64,000 nucleotides of DNA from Hyphomicrobiales bacterium (lineage in GTDB: Bacteria > Pseudomonadota > Alphaproteobacteria > Rhizobiales > Beijerinckiaceae), in contig UCBZ01000033.1 of the NCBI GenBank assembly GCA_900470775.1, positions 1 to 64,000 on the forward strand, in the 5' to 3' direction. This document shows, one piece after another, positions 1-9,280 of the stretch. A program made the position numbers and the translations under genes. The number at the start of each line of letters is the position of its first letter. Positions within the stretch are counted from its first letter, which is position 1. The notes under the pieces were generated by a model. It worked only from the letters and a program-made list of their open reading frames with translations, was not told the DNA's origin and did no database searches.

Positions 1-150
1 TATGAGCGTCACCGGCGGCTGAGCGCCTAGCCAGCCCCAAGCGGCCGGGTCGTCCAGCCGGGGACGGTGAGCAGGCCTGTCCGCCCGCTGTCTTGACGGG
101 CTCCTCCAAAGGATTAACGGTTCATTGATGGTGGAGGTTGCGGGCGTTCG

Positions 151-738
151 ATGAACAGAGGCTTTCTTCCTCGGCTCAAGTCGATCGCCAACGCCATCTC
201 GCGCTTCGTGCTGGAGACCTGGATCGCCAGGCTCGCGGTCATGGCGGCGAAGCTGTGGCCGCGGGTCCGGCTTCTCTCGGTGCTGCTGGCCCTGCTCGTG
301 GTCGCCTGCTTCGCCCTGGCCGGATTGTCGGCGCGCAGCGTGTTCGCAGCGCTGTCGCCGGCCTCGCCCAGCGGCGTCGGCGCCGGGGTCGCCGCGGGCC
401 TTGCCGCGCTGCTCGTGCTCGCGCTTTGCGCCTTCGCCGCGCTCGCCTGCATCGAAGCCGTGCTGCAACTGGCCCATGACTTCGGCCGGCACCGGGTCGG
501 TGCATTGCTCTGGCTTGCCACCATCCTCGCTGTGGCGGTGACGCTGCGGGCTGCGTCCGATGCCGCGGGACTGGCCGCTTCGGACTGGGCCGCGCCTGGC
601 GTCGCCGCCGTCCTGCTCGCCATGACCGGCTGGTTCCAGCGGACCTATCGCAGACCGGCGCGGCACGGGTTCCGGGATTTCCATGCCGATGTCGTCGGTG
701 CCCAGCAGTTCCTGGCGAGAGCCGCCCATGGCGGATGA
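151..738 (+). CDS. Hypothetical multi-spanning membrane protein
   Basis: Unrecognised 195-aa protein. After a basic N-terminus it has strongly hydrophobic stretches at about residues 40-65, 85-112, 120-140 and 148-165, so roughly four membrane spans, and ends in a polar Arg/His-rich tail. No catalytic motif is visible. A GGAGG-like sequence lies about 13 bases before this ATG, which is farther than ideal, so the start is provisional. Its stop codon overlaps the start region of the next gene by 11 bases, which implies co-transcription and coupling with the coiled-coil membrane protein and probably the VWA-like protein after it. Function unknown. Confidence 0.6.
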   Translation: MNRGFLPRLKSIANAISRFVLETWIARLAVMAAKLWPRVRLLSVLLALLVVACFALAGLSARSVFAALSPASPSGVGAGVAAGLAALLVLALCAFAALACIEAVLQLAHDFGRHRVGALLWLATILAVAVTLRAASDAAGLAASDWAAPGVAAVLLAMTGWFQRTYRRPARHGFRDFHADVVGAQQFLARAAHGG

Positions 739-2188
739 ATCCAGGCCTGGAGGCGGTGCGATTCCGCCGATCACCGCCCATCACCTCGCCGAACTGGTGC
801 AGGCCGGCCATCACGGCGCCAGCGACGCACTCGACAACAACCCGCCGCCCCAGTCGGCCCTGCCCTCGCAGACCGAGTTGACCCTGCTGTCGCGCGTCGT
901 CGAACTCTTCGGCGCGATCCGGCAGCAGGCGGCCGTGGCGCTGAACGGCCTGCACGCCGAGATCGCCGGGCGGCGCGAGAGCTTCACGCAGGAGCGCTAT
1001 GAGGGCCGCGTCCGTTCGATCGAGGCATCGATGCGCGCGCTCCTCAACCGGCATGGCGGCGAGCTGGAGCAGCGGGTCTATGACGCGCTCAAGGCCAAGC
1101 GCGAATACGAGTATTTCAACTACACCCATCGCCGCACCGCCGATCCGAAAATCGACAAATGGCAGTTCATCCTGCTGTTCCTGATGGTGCCGCTGGCGAT
1201 CGAGAGCCTGCTGAACGGCAATTTCTTTGCCGAGGCGAGCGAGTTCGGGCTGGTCGGCGGCGCCGCGACGGCCGTGATCATCTCGGCGCTCAACATCGCG
1301 CTGGGCTTCCTGACCGGCATGTGGCCGGCGCGCTATTGCCAGCATGTGCGGGCCTCGCATCTGTTCTGGGCCCTGCCGGCTTATGTCGCGATGATCATCC
1401 TGATCGTGATGTTCAACCTCACCGTGGGGCATTATCGCGAGATGCTGATCGCGACGCCCGACGCCCGTTCGCTCCAGGTGATCCCGCGCATGCTGGCGGA
1501 CCCGCTGGCGATCACCGAACTCAAATCGGCGGCGCTGGTCATCGTCGGCTGCATCGTCGCTTTTGCTGCGGCAGTGAAGGGCTATTCCGCCTTCGGCACC
1601 TACCCAGGCCACGGCGCCGCCTACAAGCGCTGGCGGCAGCGCTGGAGCGAGGTGGAGGACGAGCGTCGCCGACTCGATGTCGAACTCCTGCCGGAACTCG
1701 AGATGCTCCGCTCCCAGATCGACGGCTTCAAGGAGGACTGCGCCCGCGAACTCGGCCGGTTGCAGGCCTCCAAGGCCGCGGCCGACCAGGCGCGGGACCT
1801 TTATCTGGCCAGGCTCACCCAGCTCCGCAGCGCCAAGGACGCGGCCCTGATGCAGTATCGCGAGGCCAATCTGCGGGTGCGGACCGATATCCCGCCAGCC
1901 TATTTCTCGCAGTCCCTCAACCTCGCCGAGATCGATCAGCCGACGCCGCTTGCCGAGCATCGAGCGGTGAAGGCCCTGATCGAGGATTTCGAGCGGCAGC
2001 TGGCGAACATGCCGGCACTGGTCGAGACGAAGCTTCGCGACCGGCTGGCGCTGGTGCGCGGCCTCGATCTCGCCGGCGAGATCGAACGGCTGAAGACGCG
2101 GGCCGCCGAGGCTGGCCGCGACGCCTTCGAGCAGGACGAGGCGGCGCGCCGGCAGATCAATGCGGAATTTGCCGCAATGCCGCGCTAA
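728..2188 (+). CDS. Hypothetical membrane protein with coiled-coil C-terminal half
   Basis: Unrecognised 486-aa protein. The ATG at 728 (MADESRP) is chosen over an in-frame ATG at 683 because it gives a normal short overlap with the preceding gene. Residues 1-140 are soluble and helical. Hydrophobic segments lie near 143-165, 175-197, 213-233 and 268-290. From about 300 to the end the protein is highly charged and heptad-like, rich in Glu/Arg/Leu, suggesting a long cytoplasmic or periplasmic coiled coil. The layout resembles a scaffold or mechanically linked membrane component, but no family is recognised. It is the middle gene of the 151-2992 trio. Confidence 0.7.
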   Translation: MADESRPGGGAIPPITAHHLAELVQAGHHGASDALDNNPPPQSALPSQTELTLLSRVVELFGAIRQQAAVALNGLHAEIAGRRESFTQERYEGRVRSIEASMRALLNRHGGELEQRVYDALKAKREYEYFNYTHRRTADPKIDKWQFILLFLMVPLAIESLLNGNFFAEASEFGLVGGAATAVIISALNIALGFLTGMWPARYCQHVRASHLFWALPAYVAMIILIVMFNLTVGHYREMLIATPDARSLQVIPRMLADPLAITELKSAALVIVGCIVAFAAAVKGYSAFGTYPGHGAAYKRWRQRWSEVEDERRRLDVELLPELEMLRSQIDGFKEDCARELGRLQASKAAADQARDLYLARLTQLRSAKDAALMQYREANLRVRTDIPPAYFSQSLNLAEIDQPTPLAEHRAVKALIEDFERQLANMPALVETKLRDRLALVRGLDLAGEIERLKTRAAEAGRDAFEQDEAARRQINAEFAAMPR

Positions 2189-2227
2189 GCGATGCGTGCG
2201 GTTTAGCGAGCAAATGAAGAGCAAGGC

Positions 2228-2992
2228 ATGAAGAGCGAGAGCTGGGCGATCGTCGCCTCCATCCTGGCGGGCGTGGCGGTGGTCGGCTTTTTCGCGGCGC
2301 CGTCGCTGCTGCGCGGCCCGCCACGGGACGCCGATTCGCTGTGCCTGAAAACCGGCGCGGTGGGCCATACGCTCGTGCTGGTCGACAAGAGCGATCCCTG
2401 GAGCGAGGTCCAGGCCGGGCGGCTGAAGCGGCTGGTCAAGCGCATCGGCGACGAGTTGCCGGCCGACCGGATGCTGTCGATCTATGTCTTCAACGATGTG
2501 TTCGAGCCGGGCTTCCCGGCGCTGCTGTCGCTGTGCAACCCCGGCCGGACGGCAAGCGAGCTGATCGGCAATCCCCGGCGCGACTATCTCCGCTGGGTCG
2601 AGAAATTCGGCCGGCCGCTCGATGATGCGCTGGCCGTGCTGACGCAGCCGGCGAAGGGCAATCTGTCGCCCATCGTCGAGGCCGTCGGCGATGTCGTCTC
2701 GCGGCCGGAAACCCGTGTGCGCGAAGGCGAGCGGTCGCTCGTCCTCGTCTCGGACATGCTGCAGAACTCCAGCCAGTTCACCGTCTTCGGTTCCAATGCG
2801 GCCGCGCGCGATCCCGAGCGCCTGAAGCGGCTCGTCGGCAAGGTCTGGCAGGATTCAGGGGCCAGCGCCTGGCAGTTGCAGATCCACCAGGTCCAGGGCG
2901 TCTACGATGCGCAGCGACTCGAACAGGCCGGCTCGCTCTGGCAGCAGACCCTGCGCGGGTTGAACATCCCGTTCGTCTGGGAGCGGCTCTGA
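2228..2992 (+). CDS. Membrane-anchored VWA-like protein, hypothetical
   Basis: A 254-aa protein with one N-terminal hydrophobic anchor (residues about 7-27) and a soluble domain. The soluble part looks like a von Willebrand A-type Rossmann fold: a first strand LVLVDKSDPWS gives a DxSxxxS-like arrangement at the place of a MIDAS motif, followed by an amphipathic helix, and a later strand LVLVSDMLQNS. This assignment is by eye and tentative. It starts 39 bases after the coiled-coil gene, so it probably shares its transcript. A perfect hairpin overlaps its stop codon. The partner and ligand are unknown. Confidence 0.65.
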   Translation: MKSESWAIVASILAGVAVVGFFAAPSLLRGPPRDADSLCLKTGAVGHTLVLVDKSDPWSEVQAGRLKRLVKRIGDELPADRMLSIYVFNDVFEPGFPALLSLCNPGRTASELIGNPRRDYLRWVEKFGRPLDDALAVLTQPAKGNLSPIVEAVGDVVSRPETRVREGERSLVLVSDMLQNSSQFTVFGSNAAARDPERLKRLVGKVWQDSGASAWQLQIHQVQGVYDAQRLEQAGSLWQQTLRGLNIPFVWERL

Positions 2993-3005
2993 GAGCGAGC
3001 CGCTC
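2981..3005. terminator. Hairpin between convergent genes
   Basis: GAGCGGCTC (2981-2989) pairs perfectly with GAGCCGCTC (2997-3005) around a 7-base loop. It spans the stop codon of the VWA-like gene and lies just before the 3' end of the convergent chemoreceptor gene. No strong T tract follows on either strand, so it may act as a weak bidirectional terminator or an mRNA end stabiliser. Confidence 0.45.
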
Positions 3006-3014
3006 GCTTGCGAC

Positions 3015-4784
3015 CTACATCCGGTAGGCCATGCGCACGCCGCCCCAGTGGCGGCCATTGATCCTGAGCGGTGCATCGACCTCTCGGACCATTTCGGTGA
3101 CGCCGCCGCCCATGTCGCGCAGATAGGACTGCACGAGGAAGGGCCGCACCGAGCGCGCCGCGGCGATGCCGGCGCGGTCGTCGAAGATGCGCATGTTGCG
3201 CGAATGCGACGCGTTCCAGATCGGATCGGCCGGACGCTGCGGCATGGCGTAGGCGGCGTTGTGAACGGGAATGTAGCCGTTGCGATCGATGGCTATGGTG
3301 AAGAGCAGCCGTGGGTCGCTCGCAAGCGTGCGGGCCAACAGGGGCGGCAGGATCGCCTCGAGCACGGGCAGCGCGCGGTTGCGGTATTGCAGGGGCTCGG
3401 TTTCCGGCACAGCGATGTATTCGACGTCGAAAAGCTCCGCCTCGTCGACGAGGCGGCCGCCAAGAGCCTCCTCCATCACCGTGGCGACCTCCACGGCGAA
3501 GGCCTGCGCCTTCTCGATCAACGGGCGATAGGAACTCTCGATGGTTTCGATCAGACCGTCGAGAAGCCGGTTCTCGCCAAAGGCATGCCGGTCGAAGGCG
3601 ACGTGCAGCCCAAGTTCGCTCGTCGCCGCCATGTGGCACGGCATCGGCGGCAGATCGGCGATCTCGATCGTGCCGGAGACGCCCGGCATGAGATCTTGAT
3701 CGTCGGGGCGCGCCAGCAGCACGCCGCCGCGGCCGAGGTCGATGGTATGGCTGACGAAATCGACCGCGCCGAGCCGCGCCTTGGCGCTGTGCTCGACCGG
3801 AAACCGGTCATGCTGGCGGCGGTCGGCAAAAGATGAATGACGCAGCGTCGGGATGAAGCGGCGCAGCATGCCCCCGGCCAGGAGCGAGCCCTTGGTCGTC
3901 GCCTTGCGGGCGCTGGCGCTTTCGGTGGCGGCCGACAGCGCCACCCGGTCGATCTCATCGACGCGCTGCACGACCGTCTCGACGAAGCGCGCCGTCGCAC
4001 CGGCATTGCGCGAGAGTTCCGCCGTCGCGCTGGCCTGCTCCTGCGACGCGTTGCCGATCGCGGCGATCATCGGATTGACGTCGCGGACCATCTGAAGCGC
4101 GTCGGTGACGATGGCGGCCGAGCCATGGGCGGCCTGCGTCAGCCGGTCGACGCGGTTGCGGATATGCTCGACGGCTTCGCGCACCTCGACCGAGAGCGAT
4201 TTGACCTCCTGGGCGACGACGCCGAAGCCGCGTCCGGCCTCGCCGGCGCGGGCCGCCTCGATGGAGGCATTCAAGGCGAGCAGATTGGTCTGTCGCGCGA
4301 TCTCGGCGATCGAATCGACGATGCCGCGGATCTCCGCCGTCGCGATCGCGAGACCGGTCATCATCTCGGTCGCCTCGCCGGCGCGGGTTGCGGCGGCATC
4401 GAGCCTCTCACGCGCATGGTTCATCGAGGTGCCGATCTGCTCGGCCGTATCGGAGACCTGCTGCGTCGCCGTCACCAGCGCCGCCGAATTGGCGCTCGCG
4501 GTCGCGGTCGCCGCACGCATTCCGATGACGCTTTCGTGGATGGCGCTGGAACGGGTTTCGGACTCCGTCGAGAACCGCTCTGCGCTGGCCAGATCCAAGG
4601 TGAGGCGGCGCATCGCGGCCACCACGTCCTGTTCCAGCACCGTGACGGCTTCACGATTGGCGGCATCGCCGGCAATGCTCGCGCCGGCCGGGACGACAGG
4701 CGTCACGGCCTCATCGATCGCGGTGGCGTCCACCGCAATCGTCTGGTTCCGACCGCTCAGCCAGCGTCGAACCCTGCGGTGCAT
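3015..4784 (-). CDS. Soluble methyl-accepting chemotaxis protein with PilZ domain
   Basis: A 589-aa chemoreceptor without membrane segments. The signalling hairpin comes first: the conserved tip [20 protein letters not shown] lies near residues 163-182, followed by [12 protein letters not shown]. Around residues 315-405 is a PilZ-like region ([11 protein letters not shown] then DLGRGGVLL), which in this family binds cyclic di-GMP. The C-terminal part (about 410-589) carries a sensor-like module found in alphaproteobacterial chemoreceptors, with [21 protein letters not shown] and [13 protein letters not shown]. The usual order in chemoreceptors is sensor first, signalling last. It is convergent with the 151-2992 trio. 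It probably feeds CheA from the cytoplasm; the ligand is unknown. Confidence 0.88.
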   Translation of the reverse strand: MHRRVRRWLSGRNQTIAVDATAIDEAVTPVVPAGASIAGDAANREAVTVLEQDVVAAMRRLTLDLASAERFSTESETRSSAIHESVIGMRAATATASANSAALVTATQQVSDTAEQIGTSMNHARERLDAAATRAGEATEMMTGLAIATAEIRGIVDSIAEIARQTNLLALNASIEAARAGEAGRGFGVVAQEVKSLSVEVREAVEHIRNRVDRLTQAAHGSAAIVTDALQMVRDVNPMIAAIGNASQEQASATAELSRNAGATARFVETVVQRVDEIDRVALSAATESASARKATTKGSLLAGGMLRRFIPTLRHSSFADRRQHDRFPVEHSAKARLGAVDFVSHTIDLGRGGVLLARPDDQDLMPGVSGTIEIADLPPMPCHMAATSELGLHVAFDRHAFGENRLLDGLIETIESSYRPLIEKAQAFAVEVATVMEEALGGRLVDEAELFDVEYIAVPETEPLQYRNRALPVLEAILPPLLARTLASDPRLLFTIAIDRNGYIPVHNAAYAMPQRPADPIWNASHSRNMRIFDDRAGIAAARSVRPFLVQSYLRDMGGGVTEMVREVDAPLRINGRHWGGVRMAYRM

Positions 4785-4987
4785 CAGCCCATCCGGTTAG
4801 ATTTACGTCCCTCCTTGTTATGGTCGGACATTGTTAAGAAAAACTCACCACTGCGCCCCGAACAGGCCGATCGGGCGCCGGCGGGCATGGACCCGCGCAG
4901 GTTGCAGCTGTATTGCTCCCGCAGGCTCAGGCTCCGACCTTGCCGGTGCCTGCGCCCTGCCTTGCCTGCCTGCCAGCGAGACCCGCC

Positions 4988-6127
4988 ATGACGAGCAACA
5001 GCTACGACGTCATCGTCGCCGGAGTCGGCGCCATGGGGTCGGCCGCCTGCTGGCATCTGGCGAAGCGCGGCCTGAAGGTCCTCGGCCTGGAGCGCTTCGA
5101 TCTCGGCCACACGATGGGCTCCTCGCACGGGCTGACCCGGATCATCCGGATCGCCTATTTCGAGGGCTCGCATTATGTCCCGATCGTCCGGCGTGCGCAT
5201 GAGCTGTGGCAACAGACGGGCGACGAGGCGGGCATGAAGCTGCTGCACGTCACCGGCTCGCTCGATCTCGCCCCGGCCGGCGGCGGACCGGTCGAGGCCT
5301 CGCTGCAATCCTGCCTCGACCATGGGCTGGTGCATGAGCAGCTCGACGCCGGGGAGCTCGCGCGGCGTTTCCCCGGGTTCCAGCTGCCCGCCGGCCATAT
5401 CGGGCTGTGGCAGCCGGATGGCGGCTTCGTCGCCTCGGAAAAGGCGATCTACGCCCATGTCGGGCTGGCGCAATCGCGCGGCGCGGAGATCCGCACGAAT
5501 GAACCGCTGCTCGACTGGACGCCAACGGCGCAGGGCGGCGTCATCGTTCGCACCGAGCGCGGCACCTATTCCGCCGGCCGCCTCGTGATCACCTCGGGCG
5601 GCTGGATCGCGGATGCAGTGCCGGCGCTGGCCGACAACGTCGCGACGGTGCGGCAGGCGATCGGCTGGTTCACCACGCGCCGCCCGGAACTCTACCGCCC
5701 CGATGTGTTCCCGGTCTTCATCCTGAGCGCCGACGAGGGCACCTTCTACGGCTTCCCGCTCTACGAACATCCCGGCTTCAAGCTGGGCGGGCCGCATTTC
5801 GGCCGCGAGCCGATGGACCCACGCGAGGACGACAGAACGCCGAGCCCACGGCAGGTCGAGTTGATCCGGGACTGCCTGGCGCGCTATTTGCCCGATGCGG
5901 CGGGCGAGCCGCTGACGCTGAAGGGCTGCGTCTACAGCGTCACGCCCGACGAGGACTTCATCGTCGACACGGTGCCCGGCGTGCCGCAGGCCGTCTTCGC
6001 CTCGGCCTGCTCAGGCCATGGCTTCAAATTCGCCAGCGCGATCGGCGAGATTCTCGCCGATCTATCGACATCGGGCCAGTCTGCGTTCGATCTCAAGCCC
6101 TTTTCGCTCAATCGCTTCGCGGCCTGA
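4988..6127 (+). CDS. solA: FAD-dependent N-methyl amino acid oxidase, MTOX/MSOX family
   Basis: A 379-aa flavoenzyme of the N-methyltryptophan oxidase / monomeric sarcosine oxidase family. It would oxidatively demethylate an N-methyl amino acid to the amino acid, formaldehyde and H2O2. The N-terminal dinucleotide fold is VIVAGVGAMGSAACWHL. The family motif GSSHGLTRIIRIAYF follows. The covalent-flavin cysteine lies in KGCVYSVTPDEDF, and a late FAD motif is SACSGHGFKFA. The ATG at 4988 begins directly before the Rossmann strand; an in-frame ATG at 4913 would add 25 unlikely residues. The gene is followed by two transporter genes on the same strand. The symbol is by family resemblance; the true substrate could be sarcosine or another N-methyl compound. 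Confidence 0.85.
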   Translation: MTSNSYDVIVAGVGAMGSAACWHLAKRGLKVLGLERFDLGHTMGSSHGLTRIIRIAYFEGSHYVPIVRRAHELWQQTGDEAGMKLLHVTGSLDLAPAGGGPVEASLQSCLDHGLVHEQLDAGELARRFPGFQLPAGHIGLWQPDGGFVASEKAIYAHVGLAQSRGAEIRTNEPLLDWTPTAQGGVIVRTERGTYSAGRLVITSGGWIADAVPALADNVATVRQAIGWFTTRRPELYRPDVFPVFILSADEGTFYGFPLYEHPGFKLGGPHFGREPMDPREDDRTPSPRQVELIRDCLARYLPDAAGEPLTLKGCVYSVTPDEDFIVDTVPGVPQAVFASACSGHGFKFASAIGEILADLSTSGQSAFDLKPFSLNRFAA

Positions 6128-6160
6128 GCCCAGACCGACGAAGAGGGACCAGACGACGCC

Positions 6161-7063
6161 GTGGCCAGCCCTGACGAAAACCGCCGTGGCATCCTCGCCA
6201 TGCTGGCCGCGATGGCGCTCTTCGTCTGCAATGACGCGCTGATGAAGCTGGCGCGCGAGGTTTATCCCGTCGGGCAGGCGATCACGCTGCGGACGGCCTT
6301 CGCGCTGCTGACCGCGCTGGGCCTCGTCATCGCCTTCCAGGAAGGAGCCAAGCTGCGGCTGGCGACAAAGCCCATCGTGGTGCTGCGCGGGCTGATCGAC
6401 GCCGCGGTCACGCTGACCTTCATCTGGGCGCTCGCCGAGATGCCGTTGGCCGATGTCACGGCGATCCTGCTCGCCTCCCCGATCATCATCGTGATCCTCG
6501 CCGTGGTCCTGCGGATCGAGCGCGTCGGCTGGCGTCGCACGGTTGCGGTCTTCGTCGGCTTCTGCGGCGTTCTGATCGTGCTGAGGCCGGCGACCGATTC
6601 CTTCAACATCGCCGCCCTGGTCGCGCTCGCCAGTGCCTGCCTCGCTGCCTGCCGTGATCTGCTGACGCGCAAGATCGGCAATGAAATCCCGGCCACCGTG
6701 ATCGCGCTGATGACGACCGCGCTCGTCGGGCTCGTCGCCTGCGGCTACGGAGTTTTCGAGGTCTGGCTGCCGATCTGGCGCCGCGAGACGCTCTATGTAG
6801 CTGGGGCAGCGGCCCTCGTCGCGGCCGGCAGCATCTGCATCGTCAGTGCCTATCGCAACACCGATGTCGGGGTCGTCTCGGGCTATCGCTACTCCGTCGT
6901 CATCCTGGCCGTCATGATGGGCTATTTCGTCTGGGGGCACGTTCCCGACCCCGTCGCCGGGCTCGGGATCGCGCTGATCGTCGCGAGCGGGCTCTACACG
7001 ATGCACCGGCAGCGCGTGCTGCCCGAATCCAACCTGAAGATCCCGAGCACCCCGCCTTCATGA
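6161..7063 (+). CDS. DMT-superfamily (EamA) transporter
   Basis: A 300-aa inner-membrane protein with about ten hydrophobic helices arranged as two EamA halves. This is the typical size and layout of drug/metabolite exporters or importers. It begins with GTG at 6161, just before the conserved NRRGILAMLAAMALFVCNDA segment. The gene lies 33 bases after the oxidase gene and its stop overlaps the next start by four bases (ATGA), so an oxidase-DMT-MFS operon is likely. A close paralogue of the same length lies at 36221-37123. The substrate cannot be predicted from sequence. Confidence 0.88.
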   Translation: MASPDENRRGILAMLAAMALFVCNDALMKLAREVYPVGQAITLRTAFALLTALGLVIAFQEGAKLRLATKPIVVLRGLIDAAVTLTFIWALAEMPLADVTAILLASPIIIVILAVVLRIERVGWRRTVAVFVGFCGVLIVLRPATDSFNIAALVALASACLAACRDLLTRKIGNEIPATVIALMTTALVGLVACGYGVFEVWLPIWRRETLYVAGAAALVAAGSICIVSAYRNTDVGVVSGYRYSVVILAVMMGYFVWGHVPDPVAGLGIALIVASGLYTMHRQRVLPESNLKIPSTPPS

Positions 7064-8250
7064 CCGCTCCGATCGCAAAACCCACCCTTGCCGTGCTGGT
7101 GGCGATCTCGGCGCTGCAGCCGCTCGCGCTCAATCTGGTGGCGCCTGCCGCGCCGAACCTGTCACGCCATTTCAGCGCAAGCTACGCGACGATCCAGCTC
7201 ACGCTGACGCTGTTCCTGGTGGCGGTGGCGCTGACGCAGCTGGTCAGCGGCCCCCTCTCCGACCGCTTCGGCCGGCGGCCCTGCGTCAATGCCGGGATCG
7301 CACTGTTCGTCGTCGGCTCCCTGCTCGGCGCCATCGCGCCGTCGATCGAATGGCTGTTGCTGGCACGGGTGCTCCAGGGCGCGGGCTCGGGCTCGGTCTT
7401 CGCGCTGTCGCGCGCGATCATCCGCGACACGGCCAGCCGCGACGAGGCGGCGAGCCAGATCGCGACCGTGACCATGGTCATGGTCGTGGCACCGATGGTC
7501 GCGCCTTGGCTCGGCGGACAGATCGAGACCCGGTTCGGCTGGCGCATGATCCTGTGGTTCATGACGGCGATCGGCGCGATCGTCCTGCTGCTGACGTTGG
7601 CGCGGCTACCGGAAACCGCGCCCAACACCGGCTTGCGCACGCCGCTTCTCGGCGTCTTCCGCGCCTTCCCGGAGCTCGCGACGAATCGCGTCTTCGTCCT
7701 CAACGTGATTGCCGTCTCGACCAGTTCGTCGGCCTTTTTCGCCTTCATCGCGGCGGCCCCCTACATCGTCGTCGAGACCATGGGGCGCGGCAGCGACGTC
7801 TATGGCTCCTATTTCATTCTGAACGCACTGGGTTACATGCTCGGCAACTTCGCGATGGCGCGGCTGGTGGTCCGCCTCGGTGCCCCGCGCATGGTCCATC
7901 TCGGCCTCGTCATCTCGACCGCTGCGATCACGATCGCTGTGCCGCTGGCGCTTCGCCAGGACTGGTCGCCGCTGATGCTGTTCCTGCCGCTTGCCATCAA
8001 CGCCATCGGCAACGGCATGACGATTCCCGGCTCGACGGCCGAAGCCCTCTCCGCCCGGCCCGAACTCGCCGGCTCGGCCGCCGGGCTGATGGGCGCGATC
8101 CAGCTCGGGCTCAGCGCGCTGATGACCGTCCTGATCAGCTGGCTGGTGACGGTCTGGCCACCATCGCTGGTCGTGCTGATATGGCTTTTGACCGCGGCAG
8201 GACTGCTGGCGATCCATTTCGGCCGGCGGGGAGCCTCGCCGGAGCGCTGA
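7060..8250 (+). CDS. MFS drug-resistance transporter, Bcr/CflA family
   Basis: A 396-aa 12-TM major facilitator. The motif A region QLVSGPLSDRFGRRP is intact in the loop between helices 2 and 3, and the motif C-like stretch MVVAPMVAPWLGG lies in helix 5, as in drug:H+ antiporters of the Bcr/CflA group. Its ATG overlaps the preceding DMT stop by four bases, suggesting translational coupling. A hairpin spans its stop codon, facing the convergent dehydrogenase gene. Exported compound unknown. Confidence 0.87.
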   Translation: MTAPIAKPTLAVLVAISALQPLALNLVAPAAPNLSRHFSASYATIQLTLTLFLVAVALTQLVSGPLSDRFGRRPCVNAGIALFVVGSLLGAIAPSIEWLLLARVLQGAGSGSVFALSRAIIRDTASRDEAASQIATVTMVMVVAPMVAPWLGGQIETRFGWRMILWFMTAIGAIVLLLTLARLPETAPNTGLRTPLLGVFRAFPELATNRVFVLNVIAVSTSSSAFFAFIAAAPYIVVETMGRGSDVYGSYFILNALGYMLGNFAMARLVVRLGAPRMVHLGLVISTAAITIAVPLALRQDWSPLMLFLPLAINAIGNGMTIPGSTAEALSARPELAGSAAGLMGAIQLGLSALMTVLISWLVTVWPPSLVVLIWLLTAAGLLAIHFGRRGASPER

Positions 8251-8265
8251 CGGCGTCCGGCGAGG
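8234..8265. terminator. Hairpin between convergent genes
   Basis: CCTCGCCGGA (8234-8243) pairs perfectly with TCCGGCGAGG (8256-8265) around a 12-base loop that contains the MFS stop codon. The leftward dehydrogenase gene ends at 8270, so the structure can serve both transcripts. No long T run is present. Confidence 0.45.
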
Positions 8266-8269
8266 TTCC

Positions 8270-9136
8270 TCAGTCCTCGAGCCTGGCGAGCAGGCTGGAA
8301 GTGTCCCAGCGCTTGCCGCCCATCTTCTGGACCTCGGCGTAGAACTGGTCGACCAGCGCCGTGACCGGAAGCTGGGCGCCGTTGCCGCGCGCCTCCTCCA
8401 GCACGATGCCGAGATCCTTGCGCATCCAGTCGACCGCGAAGCCGAAGTCGAACTTGCCGGCGTTCATGGTCTTGCCGCGGTTGTCCATCTGCCAGGAGCC
8501 GGCGGCACCCTTCGAGATCACCTCCAGCATCGTCTCGACATCGAGCCCGGCGCGCTTGGCGAAGTGGATGCCTTCCGAGAGGCCCTGCACGAGGCCGGCG
8601 ATGCAGATCTGGTTGACCATCTTGGTGAGCTGGCCGGAACCGGCCGGGCCCATCAGCTTGCACATGCGGGCGTAAGCCGCGATCACGGGCTCGGCCCGGG
8701 CATAAACCTCCGGCTCGCCGCCGCACATCACGGTGAGCACGCCGTTCTCGGCACCGGCCTGGCCGCCGGACACCGGCGCGTCGACGAAGCCGAAGCCGCC
8801 GGCCTGCGCCGCAGCATTCAATTCACGCGCGACATTGGCCGAGGCCGTGGTGTGATCGACGAAGAGAGAGCCCTTCTCCATCCCGGCGAAAGCGCCCTGC
8901 TCGCCAAGCGTCACCGAGCGCAGATCGTCGTCATTGCCGACACAGGCAAAGACAATCTCCTGACCCCGGGCCGCGTCGGCGGGCGTCGCCGCCGAGATGC
9001 CGGCATGCTGGGAGACCCAGGCCTGCGCCTTCGTTGGATTGCGGTTGTAGACCGTGACCTCATGGCCCTTGGCCTTGAGATGCCCTGCCATGGGATAGCC
9101 CATGACGCCGAGACCGAGGAAGGCGACTTTAGCCAT
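8270..9136 (-). CDS. NAD(P)-dependent beta-hydroxyacid dehydrogenase (3-hydroxyisobutyrate dehydrogenase family)
   Basis: A 288-aa oxidoreductase. It begins with the NAD(P)-binding strand-turn VAFLGLGVMGYPMAGHL, has the substrate-binding signature DAPVSGGQAGAENG near residue 120, and the catalytic lysine in GSGQLTKMVNQ near residue 170. Family members reversibly oxidise 3-hydroxyisobutyrate, tartronate semialdehyde or succinic semialdehyde analogues. The ATG at 9136 is used because it abuts the Rossmann motif; an upstream in-frame start would add 26 non-conserved residues. It is monocistronic and divergent from the aminopeptidase gene. Substrate unresolved. Confidence 0.88.
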   Translation of the reverse strand: MAKVAFLGLGVMGYPMAGHLKAKGHEVTVYNRNPTKAQAWVSQHAGISAATPADAARGQEIVFACVGNDDDLRSVTLGEQGAFAGMEKGSLFVDHTTASANVARELNAAAQAGGFGFVDAPVSGGQAGAENGVLTVMCGGEPEVYARAEPVIAAYARMCKLMGPAGSGQLTKMVNQICIAGLVQGLSEGIHFAKRAGLDVETMLEVISKGAAGSWQMDNRGKTMNAGKFDFGFAVDWMRKDLGIVLEEARGNGAQLPVTALVDQFYAEVQKMGGKRWDTSSLLARLED

Positions 9137-9280
9137 GGGATGCTCCGCAGATTGATCCGTGTCCCCGCGCTTTAGCGCGCGGTCGCAAGGGTGGGAAGCG
9201 GCTTGCCATGCCATCGCTCATGCATGGCCTGCGGCAGCTGTCATTGTCCGACGTCCTGGGACCGGCTAGGGGTTGTCGGC

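Noticed and set aside
1-30. Possible 3' end of an upstream gene (frame ending YERHRRLSA or stop at 20-22)
   Set aside because: Too short to choose a frame or assign a product.
239-2368. 709-aa leftward open frame opposite the first three genes
   Set aside because: Arg/His-rich, no domain pattern, and mirrors the codon bias of the rightward genes; a high-GC antisense shadow.
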